This document shows, piece after piece, positions 8,934 to 16,983 of a stretch of DNA of 31,918 nt. The stretch spans positions 1 through 31,918 of the forward strand of contig DAOUPU010000004.1 of assembly GCA_030625995.1 (NCBI GenBank). The letters are read 5' to 3'. The stretch comes from Flavobacteriaceae bacterium. Lineage in GTDB: Bacteria > Bacteroidota > Bacteroidia > Flavobacteriales > Flavobacteriaceae. The first letter of the stretch is position 1, and the number at the start of each line of letters is the position of its first letter. A model generated the notes under the pieces. That model did not search any database. It was not told the DNA's origin and saw nothing but the letters and a program-made list of their open reading frames with translations. The position numbers and the translations under genes are program-made.

Positions 8934-9244
8934 GATAATAGTTTTAAATTAATATTAATCCAAAATTATTTATTCTATGGTCAAAGAAATGTTAGCTGGC
9001 TAACACAAACATAATTTGAGTAAAAAATATAGTTAGACTTTTGTTAGTCAAAAAATTAGTAAAACTAGGATACATTTTAGAACATTTTGTATTGGCTTCT
9101 AGGAATGTTTTTGGTCGGAAGAGCTGAGACCAAAGCACGAAGATCACTTCAGTCTTCTAGCATTTGTCATCCGACAATGCTACCTAGTAAAAGCATATAA
9201 ATTTCATTAGTTGTAATACCTATGGAACTTCAGGCCATGATGAT
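8934..9244. other. 311-base gap with two hairpins and a GC-richer patch
   Basis: No convincing gene. Besides the promoter region of the lipoprotein, a patch at about 9095-9185 is visibly richer in G+C than its surroundings. It holds two stem-loops: TTTGGTC/GACCAAA (9110-9116 and 9128-9134), and TAGCATTTGTC with GACAATGCTA (9158-9168 and 9173-9182, one bulged base). CTTCTAG occurs twice (9096-9102, 9154-9160). Neither hairpin is followed by a T-tract on either strand, so these are not ordinary terminators. The patch could be a dispersed intergenic repeat. Confidence 0.4.
8961..8968 (-). promoter_or_regulatory. Candidate -7 promoter box for the 161-aa lipoprotein
   Basis: The minus strand reads TAATTTTG, a perfect TAnnTTTG, about 28 bases before the start codon at 8933. 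No TTTG at the proper -33 spacing is seen; the nearest is 13 bases upstream. A GTTAGC-TG-GCTAAC inverted repeat lies further upstream at 8991-9004. Confidence 0.3.
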
Positions 9245-10819
9245 TTAGTCATTCACTCGTTCTAAATCCAGGTCCTGAAAATCAAAACTAAAATCTATAT
9301 TTGGAGAAATCCCCTTCATTTTTATGTTAATAGCTTTTCCATTTTCATCTAAACCAAACATAGCAAAGGCATCACAAGGCATATCTGTATAGTTCCACTT
9401 TATAGCGAAAGTATTTCCTTTATAAAAAAACATTTCACCGGTTAGTTTAGGTGACCTTAATGATCTGAACCATAATTTACCATCTTGCAACCAGATCCGA
9501 ATCTCTCCAAACCAATTGTCGCGATAAGTACCAACATAGTCATTGAAATCCAGACTTTCGGATTTTGCCTGAGATATGACATTCCAAACTGCCGTTGTTA
9601 CAGAATCACCTTTTTTTTCCGAATCCTGAATTCTCTTTTCTGCCCATGAGATCCAGTCTTTTCGTTCAACATTCAAATATGCATCCACAATTTCCATCGC
9701 TATTGTCCAATAACTATATCCCCCAGGATCCGTATTGGTCAATACAACCACGCCGACATTTAGTTCCGGAATTAGGACTGTTCTTGACAGCATTCCGGGT
9801 AGTCCTCCTGTATGCTCAACGATTACATACCCTGCTTGATCCTGAAGACGCCAACCAAGGCCATATGCATTGAAATGTGATTTATAAGGAGGGTCTGGTA
9901 CCACACTGAACCCAATATTCGTATGAGGTCTCCAAAGTTCTACATGATTTTGTTCAGAGATTAACTGCTCTTTCAAATCCTTTCCATATTTACCATTATT
10001 CAAGTGAAGAAAAAGCCAGTTACTCAAATCACTAACGCTGGAATAAATTCCTCCTGCTGCTCCCAACGTCTCATCATTTTTTATATAGGGTTCCAATTGT
10101 TTGAGTTTGCCTTTTTCAGTAGAATGAGGATATGCAACGTTGCTTTTGTCTTCCAACCTTTGATAAACTCCTACAGATCGTTTCATTCCAAGTGGCTTCA
10201 TAATATTATTTTCTACAAATTCCGCCCAACTCATTCCACTAACTCTGGAAATTAATTCTCCGGCAACTACATATAACAGATTGTCATAGTCGTATTTTGT
10301 ACGAAAGGCGGAAACAGGTTTTTGATATTGAAAGCTTTTTAAAACATCTTCCACCGTGAAATCAGAACCATCCGGAAAGAACATTAAATCACCGGCACCA
10401 AGCCCCATTCCGCTTCGATGTGTTAGCAGATCCTGAATATTGAAATTAGCTGTGACATAAGGATCGTACATTTTAAATTCTGGTATATGATCTACAACTT
10501 TGTCATTCCAGTTCAGTTTTCCTTCATCAACAAGCATCGCCAAAGCAGTCGTAGTAAAAGCTTTGCTATTTGAGGCAATTGCGAATAGGGTGTTCTCATC
10601 CACTTTTTTTCCACTCTCGATCGAGCTTACACCATAACCTTTGGCATGGACCACCTCTCCATCTTTTACTACTGCAATTGCAATTCCTGCCAAAGGCATC
10701 GTTGTCATCGATTTTTGCACGATGGAGTCTATTTGAATAGAGCTGAGACCTTGGCCAGGTAGTGTATGCCCACAGAACAAAACGACTATTAATAAGAGAA
10801 TAGATATTGGATTTTTCAT
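9245..10819 (-). CDS. Secreted class-C beta-lactamase-like serine hydrolase
   Basis: A 524-residue exported serine hydrolase of the beta-lactamase/PBP4*-like family. The signal peptide ends near residue 22 (LPGQG). All three catalytic motifs are visible: SxxK (Ser83-Lys86, ASNSKAF), YxN (Tyr178-Asn180, KYDYDNLL) and HTG (336-338, EHTGGLPG), which replaces KTG. The hydrolase domain spans about 30-385. A C-terminal DUF3471-like domain follows (about 420-524, includes YVGTYRDNWFG). Likely substrates are D-amino-acid peptides, esters or amides in the periplasm. True beta-lactamase activity is possible but not implied by the motifs. It is the only gene in its transcription unit. Confidence 0.92.
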   Translation of the reverse strand: MKNPISILLLIVVLFCGHTLPGQGLSSIQIDSIVQKSMTTMPLAGIAIAVVKDGEVVHAKGYGVSSIESGKKVDENTLFAIASNSKAFTTTALAMLVDEGKLNWNDKVVDHIPEFKMYDPYVTANFNIQDLLTHRSGMGLGAGDLMFFPDGSDFTVEDVLKSFQYQKPVSAFRTKYDYDNLLYVVAGELISRVSGMSWAEFVENNIMKPLGMKRSVGVYQRLEDKSNVAYPHSTEKGKLKQLEPYIKNDETLGAAGGIYSSVSDLSNWLFLHLNNGKYGKDLKEQLISEQNHVELWRPHTNIGFSVVPDPPYKSHFNAYGLGWRLQDQAGYVIVEHTGGLPGMLSRTVLIPELNVGVVVLTNTDPGGYSYWTIAMEIVDAYLNVERKDWISWAEKRIQDSEKKGDSVTTAVWNVISQAKSESLDFNDYVGTYRDNWFGEIRIWLQDGKLWFRSLRSPKLTGEMFFYKGNTFAIKWNYTDMPCDAFAMFGLDENGKAINIKMKGISPNIDFSFDFQDLDLERVND

Positions 10820-10949
10820 TGTTGTGTATATTTAGAGGGACCCATAAATTATATTATTGCGGGTTTAAAATTTGGATATTCAAACATAAAGCTGATTTTC
10901 GCGTGGTAAATCGTAAGTGGGCATCAAATTTATACCTTGTGGGTTCCGG

Positions 10950-11396
10950 TTATTTTATATTAAAATTTCTTCTCACCATATGCTCCAATTCTTGCTTTTT
11001 AAATTCAAACCATTTATTTCTGTAGTTCGAATTATCAATCAAATTTTTAAAATTCCGAAATGGTTTTCTTTTGGATAGAGCTGAAATCAGACGTGATTTT
11101 AAAATAGGATCTTCTACTTCTTCCAAAAACCTTTCCATTATCCTAAAGGATTCAAAGCTGTTTGGAATTTCAAACTTGATGTAAGATCCGAAATCTTCAT
11201 CTATTTTTTCAAGTTCTTTTTCCCAAAATCCATCCGATCCAGTATAATAGTCGTCTAAATCATGAGGAATGAAAATCAATTCGGTGATTTTTGGATTATA
11301 GTAACAGTCATTTCCGCAGTCCAAATGGTCGGCGATTTCACAAATTATATTATGTTTCAGATCATCCTTTGAAGCAACCATAACTGTCTTGTTCAA
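10950..11396 (-). CDS. UPF0158 family protein
   Basis: A 148-residue soluble protein that I recognise as UPF0158 from the pattern IADHLDCGNDCYYNP near the N-terminus, the FESFRIMERFLEEV helix, and the KRKPFRNFKNLIDNSNYRNKWFEF core. No enzymatic motif is apparent; it is acidic in the first half and basic at the C-terminus. Its function is unknown. The reading frame begins 35 bases before the end of the upstream DUF3024 gene (a start at Met6 would still overlap by 20 bases), so the two are probably co-transcribed and translationally coupled. Confidence 0.75.
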   Translation of the reverse strand: MNKTVMVASKDDLKHNIICEIADHLDCGNDCYYNPKITELIFIPHDLDDYYTGSDGFWEKELEKIDEDFGSYIKFEIPNSFESFRIMERFLEEVEDPILKSRLISALSKRKPFRNFKNLIDNSNYRNKWFEFKKQELEHMVRRNFNIK

Positions 11397-11706
11397 TTAC
11401 TTTTAGAATATCGCTCAAATGAGTCGCGCTTGAAAATGGTTCATATAATTCCCATTTTCCACTAGCTCGCTTCCAATATAATTTCCATAAGTTTTTCGAT
11501 TTATAAAACCGGATTTTTACAAATGGGTAATTGTGAATTTTCTGTGGATCGTTCCATACGGGCCTTATTTCAAAGATCTCGATCACTTTTCCGCCAAACG
11601 AGTAGCCAAAATCAAGTTGACTCCTAATTTCAGGATCTTCTGATCTCATCGATTCTACAAAATTATTTAATATATATTCATTAATGTCGATAACTTTATC
11701 TTTCAT
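11362..11706 (-). CDS. DUF3024 domain protein
   Basis: A 114-residue protein matching DUF3024 by the pattern RPVWNDP, FVKIRFYKSKNLWKLYWKRASGKWELYEP, then a DSYGCFKG ending. It is rich in Trp/Tyr/Lys and has no signal peptide, so it is cytoplasmic. The fold and role are unknown; the aromatic-basic core could bind nucleic acid, which is inference. It is the first gene of a two-gene unit with the UPF0158 protein and shares 35 bases with it. The short size and the pairing of two uncharacterised domains recall two-component small operons, but no toxin or antitoxin motif is visible. Confidence 0.75.
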   Translation of the reverse strand: MKDKVIDINEYILNNFVESMRSEDPEIRSQLDFGYSFGGKVIEIFEIRPVWNDPQKIHNYPFVKIRFYKSKNLWKLYWKRASGKWELYEPFSSATHLSDILKVIEQDSYGCFKG

Positions 11707-11898
11707 AGTGATTCAGAACTCGGTTTGCATAAAGTTTTTAATACACTAAAGTACATATTTATGTGTGATTTTCATAGGATATTATTTTGTACGCACTTAT
11801 TTTTGTACAATTATTTGTTAATTGAGAAATTTTATCGCTAAATAATTCATTATTCTCAGCAGTTCGCTATTTTTGAGGAAATTACAAATACATATTTG

Positions 11899-12990
11899 AT
11901 GAACTCGAAACTAATTACTTTCTATATCCTTGCGTTTATAATGTCGGGATGTATAACCGCTCAAGAAGACCTAACCTTTGAAGAATACAACCCTACGCCA
12001 ACTCTGGTAGTTCCAGAACATATTATAAAAAAAGCCAAGTTTCCTTTTATAGACGTTCACGGTCATCAATATAATATGTCGGAGCAAGACCTAGCCCCGG
12101 TAATTGAAGCTATGGATACCTTGAATATGATGATCATGGTCAATTTAAGTGGCAGATCGGGAAAGACCTTGGAAAAATCTGTAAAAAATATAAAGGATAA
12201 TTTCCCAAATAGGTTCGTAGTTTTTGCCAATGTGGATTTTGATGAAGTCGGTAAAAAAGACTGGGCAATAAATGCCGCGAATCAATTGGAACAAGATGTT
12301 AAGAATGGTGCCAGAGGTTTAAAAGTGTATAAAAGTTTGGGTATGAGAAATAAAGATACAAATGGAGATAGGCTTGCAATTGATGATGTTAGATTAAATC
12401 CGATCTGGGAGAAATGTGCGACCCTCGGTATTCCGGTTCTTATCCATTCGGCAGATCCCAAATCTTTTTGGGACGAGTACGATGCTGATAACGAACGATG
12501 GTTAGAATTAAAAACTCACCCTAGAAGAAAAAGAGATGCAGACGATCCTGCTCCATGGGAACAAATAATTAAGGAACAACACAGTATGTTTAAGAACAAT
12601 CCAAATACAATTTTTATTAATGCTCACATGGGTTGGTATGCAAATGATCTGGGAAAATTAGGGAATCTATTAGACGAGATACCAAATATGAATGTCGAAA
12701 TTGGTGCTATAATTGCAGAACTCGGGCGACAACCTAAGTTTGCCAATAAGTTCTTTGAAAAATATCAGGATCGTATCTTATTTGGTAAGGATAGTTGGAA
12801 GCCAAAAGAATTTCCAACATATTTTAGAGTTTTAGAAACAGATGACGAATATTTCCCTTATCATAAAAAATATCATGCGTTTTGGGCAATGTATGGTTTA
12901 GATTTACCTGAACCTATCTTAAAAAAAGTGTATTATAAAAATGCTCTGCGCTTGATTCCCGGCTTGGATAAGAGCTTATTCAAAGATTGA
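11899..12990 (+). CDS. Amidohydrolase-family lipoprotein
   Basis: A 363-residue exported metal-dependent hydrolase of the Amidohydro_2 type. I start it at the ATG at 11899; a TTG just before it adds only one residue. The lipoprotein signal ends at Cys18 (IMSGC). Metal-ligand candidates are His54 and His56 (DVHGH), His183 (LIHSAD), His243 (NAHMGW) and Asp298 (FGKDSW), the order expected of a TIM-barrel amidohydrolase. Lys142 in ARGLKVYKS precedes them. Relatives include decarboxylases and lactonases acting on cyclic or aromatic carboxylates; the substrate here is unknown. It is transcribed alone, 192 bases from the divergent DUF3024 gene, with a TATTTTTG -7-like box at 11798-11805. Confidence 0.85.
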   Translation: MNSKLITFYILAFIMSGCITAQEDLTFEEYNPTPTLVVPEHIIKKAKFPFIDVHGHQYNMSEQDLAPVIEAMDTLNMMIMVNLSGRSGKTLEKSVKNIKDNFPNRFVVFANVDFDEVGKKDWAINAANQLEQDVKNGARGLKVYKSLGMRNKDTNGDRLAIDDVRLNPIWEKCATLGIPVLIHSADPKSFWDEYDADNERWLELKTHPRRKRDADDPAPWEQIIKEQHSMFKNNPNTIFINAHMGWYANDLGKLGNLLDEIPNMNVEIGAIIAELGRQPKFANKFFEKYQDRILFGKDSWKPKEFPTYFRVLETDDEYFPYHKKYHAFWAMYGLDLPEPILKKVYYKNALRLIPGLDKSLFKD

Positions 12991-13092
12991 ATGTATCGAT
13001 ACAACATATGGATAAATAGCGATAACAATTGTTCCTACTGTGTTTATTTGACCTAGCTAAATGACATAAATTCATTAAGTTTACAGTTGTTT

Positions 13093-14115
13093 ATGAAAAT
13101 TGTTATTCGACTTATATTTTTTATTTCTTTCCTTGGATATTCGCAGGTTGGAGGAGAAAGAGTTTTTAACTTTTTAAACATTCCTACGTCTGCGCACCAG
13201 GCGGCCTTGGGGGGTGAGGTTATTACTTTGCAGGATGACGTAAACCAACCGCTTTGGAATCCGGCAACTATTAGTAGGTTTATGGACAATCAGGTTGGGC
13301 TAAATTATGTTAATTATTTGGCAGGAGTTAACATAGGGAGTGCCACTTTTGCACACCTGATAAACAGGAGAATAGGTACCATTCACGTAGGTATTAATTA
13401 TATTAATTACGGAGAGTTTATCGGAGCCGACGAATTTGGAAATGAAACAGGCGAATTCAACGCTCGTGATCTGGCCTTTTCAGTGGGTTATGCCTACAAT
13501 ATTCCGAAGTCGGATGTCTATGTAGGAGCAAATGCAAAAATACTTAGTTCAAAAATTGAAAATTATACTTCACAAGGAGTAGCCTTTGATTTTGGGATTT
13601 ATTATTTTTCAGATTATAGGCCTTATTCATTTACCGGGGTGATTAGAAATATGGGATATCAAATATCTCCTTATGATGAAAAAAGAGAAAGTTTACCTTT
13701 GGAAATAGCTGTTGGGGCTTCCTATAAACTTACAGATGTTCCTTTACAATGGCATTTCACTATAAATAATCTTCAGAAATGGAATATATCAGAACCCAAT
13801 CCATCAAATGGTCAAACAGATTTAGATGGAAATACGCAGGATGAAAATATTAATTTTTTTACAAATGCCATTCGACATTTAGTAATTGGAGCGGAGTTTT
13901 TCCCCGATAAGGGATTTAACATCCGACTTGGGTATAATTTTAGAAGGGCGGCAGAATTAAGTTTATCTGAAACAAGAACATTTGCCGGAATAACCGCTGG
14001 GTTTGGATTGAAAATGGGTAGGTTTAAATTGGATTATGCCTTTACAAAATATCATCCAGCTGATAATTCGAGTACATTTACATTACGAATGGATTTAACC
14101 AGAAAGGGTTTTTAA
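13093..14115 (+). CDS. porQ: Type IX secretion system protein PorQ
   Basis: A 340-residue outer-membrane beta-barrel of the PorQ family, part of the type IX secretion attachment machinery (with PorU, PorV, PorZ) that anchors CTD-bearing cargo to the cell surface. A signal peptide ends near GYSQ. The conserved PorQ opening follows: FNFLNIPTSAHQAALGG, then DDVNQPLWNPA. The rest alternates short amphipathic strands ending in an aromatic-rich FTLRMDLTRKGF. I start at the ATG at 13093; an in-frame TTG two codons earlier is less likely. The gene stops one base before cmk, a neighbourhood I associate with flavobacteria. Confidence 0.92.
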   Translation: MKIVIRLIFFISFLGYSQVGGERVFNFLNIPTSAHQAALGGEVITLQDDVNQPLWNPATISRFMDNQVGLNYVNYLAGVNIGSATFAHLINRRIGTIHVGINYINYGEFIGADEFGNETGEFNARDLAFSVGYAYNIPKSDVYVGANAKILSSKIENYTSQGVAFDFGIYYFSDYRPYSFTGVIRNMGYQISPYDEKRESLPLEIAVGASYKLTDVPLQWHFTINNLQKWNISEPNPSNGQTDLDGNTQDENINFFTNAIRHLVIGAEFFPDKGFNIRLGYNFRRAAELSLSETRTFAGITAGFGLKMGRFKLDYAFTKYHPADNSSTFTLRMDLTRKGF

Positions 14116-14116
14116 T

Positions 14117-14821
14117 ATGACGGAATCAGTAAAAATAATTATTGCTATAGATGGTTATTCATCAACAGGGAAGAGTACTCTGGCAAAAAAATTGGCTAAT
14201 AAGCTTGGTTATGTCTATGTAGATACTGGTGCAATGTACAGGGTTATAGCTCTTTATGCAATGGAAAATAATCTTATAGATGGCGAAATAATTGATGAAG
14301 CATCTTTGGTGGAAAGTTTAGAAGAAATGGATATTAAGTTCATTTTTAATTCGAATCTGGGTTTTTCTGAGATATATATGAATGGAAGAAACGTAGAAAA
14401 TGAAATAAGAAGGATTGATGTTTCAAATAAAGTAAGTAAAGTAGCGGCTATTTCAGCCGTTCGGAAGAAGATGGTTGTAGAACAACATAGAATGGGGCAA
14501 AATAAAGGTATTGTAATGGATGGTAGAGATATTGGTACCGTTGTTTTTCCTAAGGCAGAGTTAAAAATATTTATGACAGCCAGCGCAGATATTAGAGCGG
14601 GAAGAAGGTTTGATGAAATGATTGCAAAAGGAGATAATATTACCTTTGACTCTGTGTTAGAAAATGTTAATACGAGAGACCACTTAGATACTACAAGGAA
14701 GGATTCACCTCTTATAAAGGCAAATGATGCCATTGAAATTAACAGCGATAATTTGAATGTGCAAGAGACTTTTGATCTGGTATACAAAAAAGCAAAAGAG
14801 AGAATAAAGAGATTTGCCTAA
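14117..14821 (+). CDS. cmk: Cytidylate kinase
   Basis: A 234-residue P-loop kinase that phosphorylates CMP and dCMP with ATP in pyrimidine nucleotide synthesis. The P-loop is GYSSTGKST (13-21). YVDTGAMYR follows as the first nucleotide-monophosphate contact, and DGRDIGTVVFP (starting at Asp135) is the cmk signature. ASADIRAGRRFDE and RDHLDTTRKDSPL carry the lid arginines. The length suits the family. Placement between porQ and an acyl-CoA ligase with a one-base gap upstream shows operon coupling rather than shared function. Confidence 0.97.
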   Translation: MTESVKIIIAIDGYSSTGKSTLAKKLANKLGYVYVDTGAMYRVIALYAMENNLIDGEIIDEASLVESLEEMDIKFIFNSNLGFSEIYMNGRNVENEIRRIDVSNKVSKVAAISAVRKKMVVEQHRMGQNKGIVMDGRDIGTVVFPKAELKIFMTASADIRAGRRFDEMIAKGDNITFDSVLENVNTRDHLDTTRKDSPLIKANDAIEINSDNLNVQETFDLVYKKAKERIKRFA

Positions 14822-14838
14822 ATCATTAAATTTGAAAC

Positions 14839-16779
14839 ATGACTAAAAGAACCATTTTTGAAATGATTAATAAGGCGTCTGAACAATACGCTAAGCAGAG
14901 TTATTTGAGTCAAAAAGGAGATAATGGTTGGGTTAGAACAACTTTTAAGGATGCGAAAACCAAATCACATCAACTGGCATCAGCATTTATTGATCTCGGT
15001 ATTGGATACGAAGATAAGGTAGCAATTTTGTCGGAGGCAAAAACGGATTGGGTTATTGCTGAGTTTGCTGCACTATATTCCGGAGGAATTTCGGTGCCTC
15101 TTTCCATTAAACTCTTGCCCGAAGAAATTTCATTTAGAATTAACCATTCTGATACAAAACTTTTTGTCATTTCTGAAAACACATTAGAAAAAGTTATTTC
15201 CGAATGGGATAAATATGAAAATAAAAATCTGAAATTAGTTATTTTGGACGGGCGCTCAGAAAAAATAACCAAGCAATGTAAGACTTATCATTTTGATGAA
15301 AAAGATCTGCTTTATATTGAAGATCTGTACCATTTGGGAAGTGAAAAGTTAAAAGAAAACAGCTTTAAAATTGATCAAATTGAGAGAGATATTAAAGAAG
15401 ATGATCTCGTAACTATTTCTTATACATCAGGTACCACTGGAAATCCCAAAGGTATTATGCTTACACATTTAAACTATTTCTCTAACAGCCATGAAGCAGT
15501 AAATACGTTTCAAATTAAAGAGTTAATAGCAACACTTATTATTTTGCCAACGGATCATTCTTTTGCACATACTGTTGGTATTTTCACTTCTTTAGTCAAG
15601 GGAATTTCCTTGCATTTTGTGGATGCCCGAGGAGGGAATATAAACGCCTTAAAAAATATTCCAATTAATTTAGTTGAGGCAAACCCTAATTTTCTGTTGA
15701 CTGTACCTGCTTTGACGAGTAATTTTATCAATAAGTTTAAAGAAGGTATAAGAGCTAAAGGATCTTTTATTGAAGGCATATTCAATAGAGGTCTCCATGC
15801 TGCTATTTTAAGAAATGGGGATGGACATTACAAGCCCGGGGTGTTTGTGCAATTGTATACCTATCTAAATTACGCTATTGCTGAAAATTTAATTTTTAAA
15901 AAACTTCGCTTAATTTTTGGATCAAAAATAGAATTTCTTGTTGGCGGGGGCGCTTTGTTGGATATCAAACAGCAACAATTTTTTAGAGCTATTGGAGTTC
16001 CTGTATATCAAGGGTATGGATTGTCAGAAGCGGCACCAATAGTTTCAACCAACACTCCATTCGAACATAAAATGGGAACATCAGGTAAGGTATTGGGGAA
16101 TATGATTTGTAAAATATGCGATGAAAATGGATTGGAACTTCCCAGGGGAGAGAAAGGAGAAATAGTGATACAGGGGGATAATGTGATGAAAGGCTATTAT
16201 AAAAATGAAAAAGCTACAGAAGAAACCCTAAAAAATGGATGGTTGTACACGGGTGATTTGGGCTTCTTTGATAAAGATGATTTTTTAGTCGTTGTTGGAA
16301 GAGATAAAGCACTTTTAATATCTGAAGACGGAGAAAAATATTCTCCGGAGGAAATAGAAGAAGCAATAGTAAATAGCTCGCCCATAATTGAACAGGTGAT
16401 GATCTATAATGATCACAAAAAGTTTACTACGGCATTGCTGACTTTAAATAGAAAGAACGTACAGGACTGGATACGAAGTAATTCAATCGATTCGTATGAA
16501 GAAATATTTAAAAAAGTAAAATCAGAATTATTGCTGTTTGAAGATCAAGTAGAATACAGAGGGAAATTCCCAAAAAAATGGATTCCGTCTAATTTTCAAA
16601 TTATAGAGGAGGAATTCTCTGAAGCCAATCAAATGATCAATTCCACACTCAAGATGGTACGCCACAAAATAACCTCATCATATCAAGATCGACTGGACAG
16701 CATGTACATGTCCGATGCTCAAAAGTTAACTTTGGAGGAAAATATAAATATTCTTTCAAAATTGTTCAAACTGAGATAA
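14839..16779 (+). CDS. Long-chain acyl-CoA ligase (AMP-forming)
   Basis: A 646-residue ANL-superfamily enzyme that activates fatty acids through an acyl-adenylate to acyl-CoA. The P-loop is YTSGTTGNPKG (195-205). YGLSEAAP is motif A5 and GWLYTGDLG the ATP-ribose motif. Lys605 in NSTLKMVRHK is the likely adenylation lysine. Length and the internal helical insert (about 300-360) resemble eukaryote-like long-chain ligases (FAA1/AMP-binding FadD15 type). It starts 17 bases after cmk and likely shares its transcript. Fatty-acid uptake or membrane recycling is the probable role; chain length cannot be read from the sequence. A link to the pigment cluster 8 kb away is not supported. Confidence 0.92.
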   Translation: MTKRTIFEMINKASEQYAKQSYLSQKGDNGWVRTTFKDAKTKSHQLASAFIDLGIGYEDKVAILSEAKTDWVIAEFAALYSGGISVPLSIKLLPEEISFRINHSDTKLFVISENTLEKVISEWDKYENKNLKLVILDGRSEKITKQCKTYHFDEKDLLYIEDLYHLGSEKLKENSFKIDQIERDIKEDDLVTISYTSGTTGNPKGIMLTHLNYFSNSHEAVNTFQIKELIATLIILPTDHSFAHTVGIFTSLVKGISLHFVDARGGNINALKNIPINLVEANPNFLLTVPALTSNFINKFKEGIRAKGSFIEGIFNRGLHAAILRNGDGHYKPGVFVQLYTYLNYAIAENLIFKKLRLIFGSKIEFLVGGGALLDIKQQQFFRAIGVPVYQGYGLSEAAPIVSTNTPFEHKMGTSGKVLGNMICKICDENGLELPRGEKGEIVIQGDNVMKGYYKNEKATEETLKNGWLYTGDLGFFDKDDFLVVVGRDKALLISEDGEKYSPEEIEEAIVNSSPIIEQVMIYNDHKKFTTALLTLNRKNVQDWIRSNSIDSYEEIFKKVKSELLLFEDQVEYRGKFPKKWIPSNFQIIEEEFSEANQMINSTLKMVRHKITSSYQDRLDSMYMSDAQKLTLEENINILSKLFKLR

Positions 16780-16796
16780 AAAAGCATAATATATTT

Positions 16797-16885
16797 GCCG
16801 TTGTTGGTGTTTTTCACCAACAACATTTCGATCTAATCTATGCTTTATGAGTAATCAATTGTTGGTGAAAAACACCAACAATGGC
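16797..16885. repeat. Two mutually complementary hairpins between convergent genes
   Basis: Hairpin 1 (16800-16824) has 10-base arms GTTGTTGGTG and CACCAACAAC around TTTTT. Hairpin 2 (16858-16882) has arms ATTGTTGGTG and CACCAACAAT around AAAAA. Hairpin 2 is the reverse complement of hairpin 1 at 23 of 25 positions. The match extends three more bases (GCC at 16797-16799, GGC at 16883-16885). The two loops are complementary, and the whole units could also pair as one 28-base stem around a 33-base loop. No T-tract follows either one. They lie between the ligase stop and the receptor stop, so they might serve as a bidirectional terminator or be a REP-like inverted pair. Confidence 0.85.
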
Positions 16886-16954
16886 CGAAAGATGAAAGAA
16901 AAAACAGAAATTTTACTGCTTGAATATCAGGACGTTGAGAAGTTAGTTGTATGA
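16847..16954 (+). CDS. Possible 35-residue small ORF through hairpin 2
   Basis: An ATG at 16847 opens a 35-codon frame that reads through hairpin 2 and ends at TGA 16952-16954. The peptide begins MSNQLLVKNTNNGRKMKEK and continues with an acidic, Leu-rich helix (ILLLEYQDVEKLVV). An internal ATG at 16892 would give 20 residues. Composition is plausible for a soluble peptide, but there is no ribosome-binding site, no homologue I recognise, and the region may be just a terminator. Treat as a weak candidate. Confidence 0.15.
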   Translation: MSNQLLVKNTNNGRKMKEKTEILLLEYQDVEKLVV

Positions 16955-16983
16955 TAGGTTATTATTATGAAAAAGATCAAAAT

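Noticed and set aside
9105..9200. 31-codon + strand frame (ATG at about 9105)
   Set aside because: Short, Ser/Arg-rich, covers two hairpins; better explained as a structured intergenic patch.
12992..13003. 12-base palindrome TGTATCGATACA after the amidohydrolase stop
   Set aside because: Short palindromes are frequent by chance; no second copy or operator context is visible.
14254..14787. 177-codon frame opposite cmk
   Set aside because: Mirror of a clearly conserved kinase; Ser/Ile/Leu-rich antisense composition.
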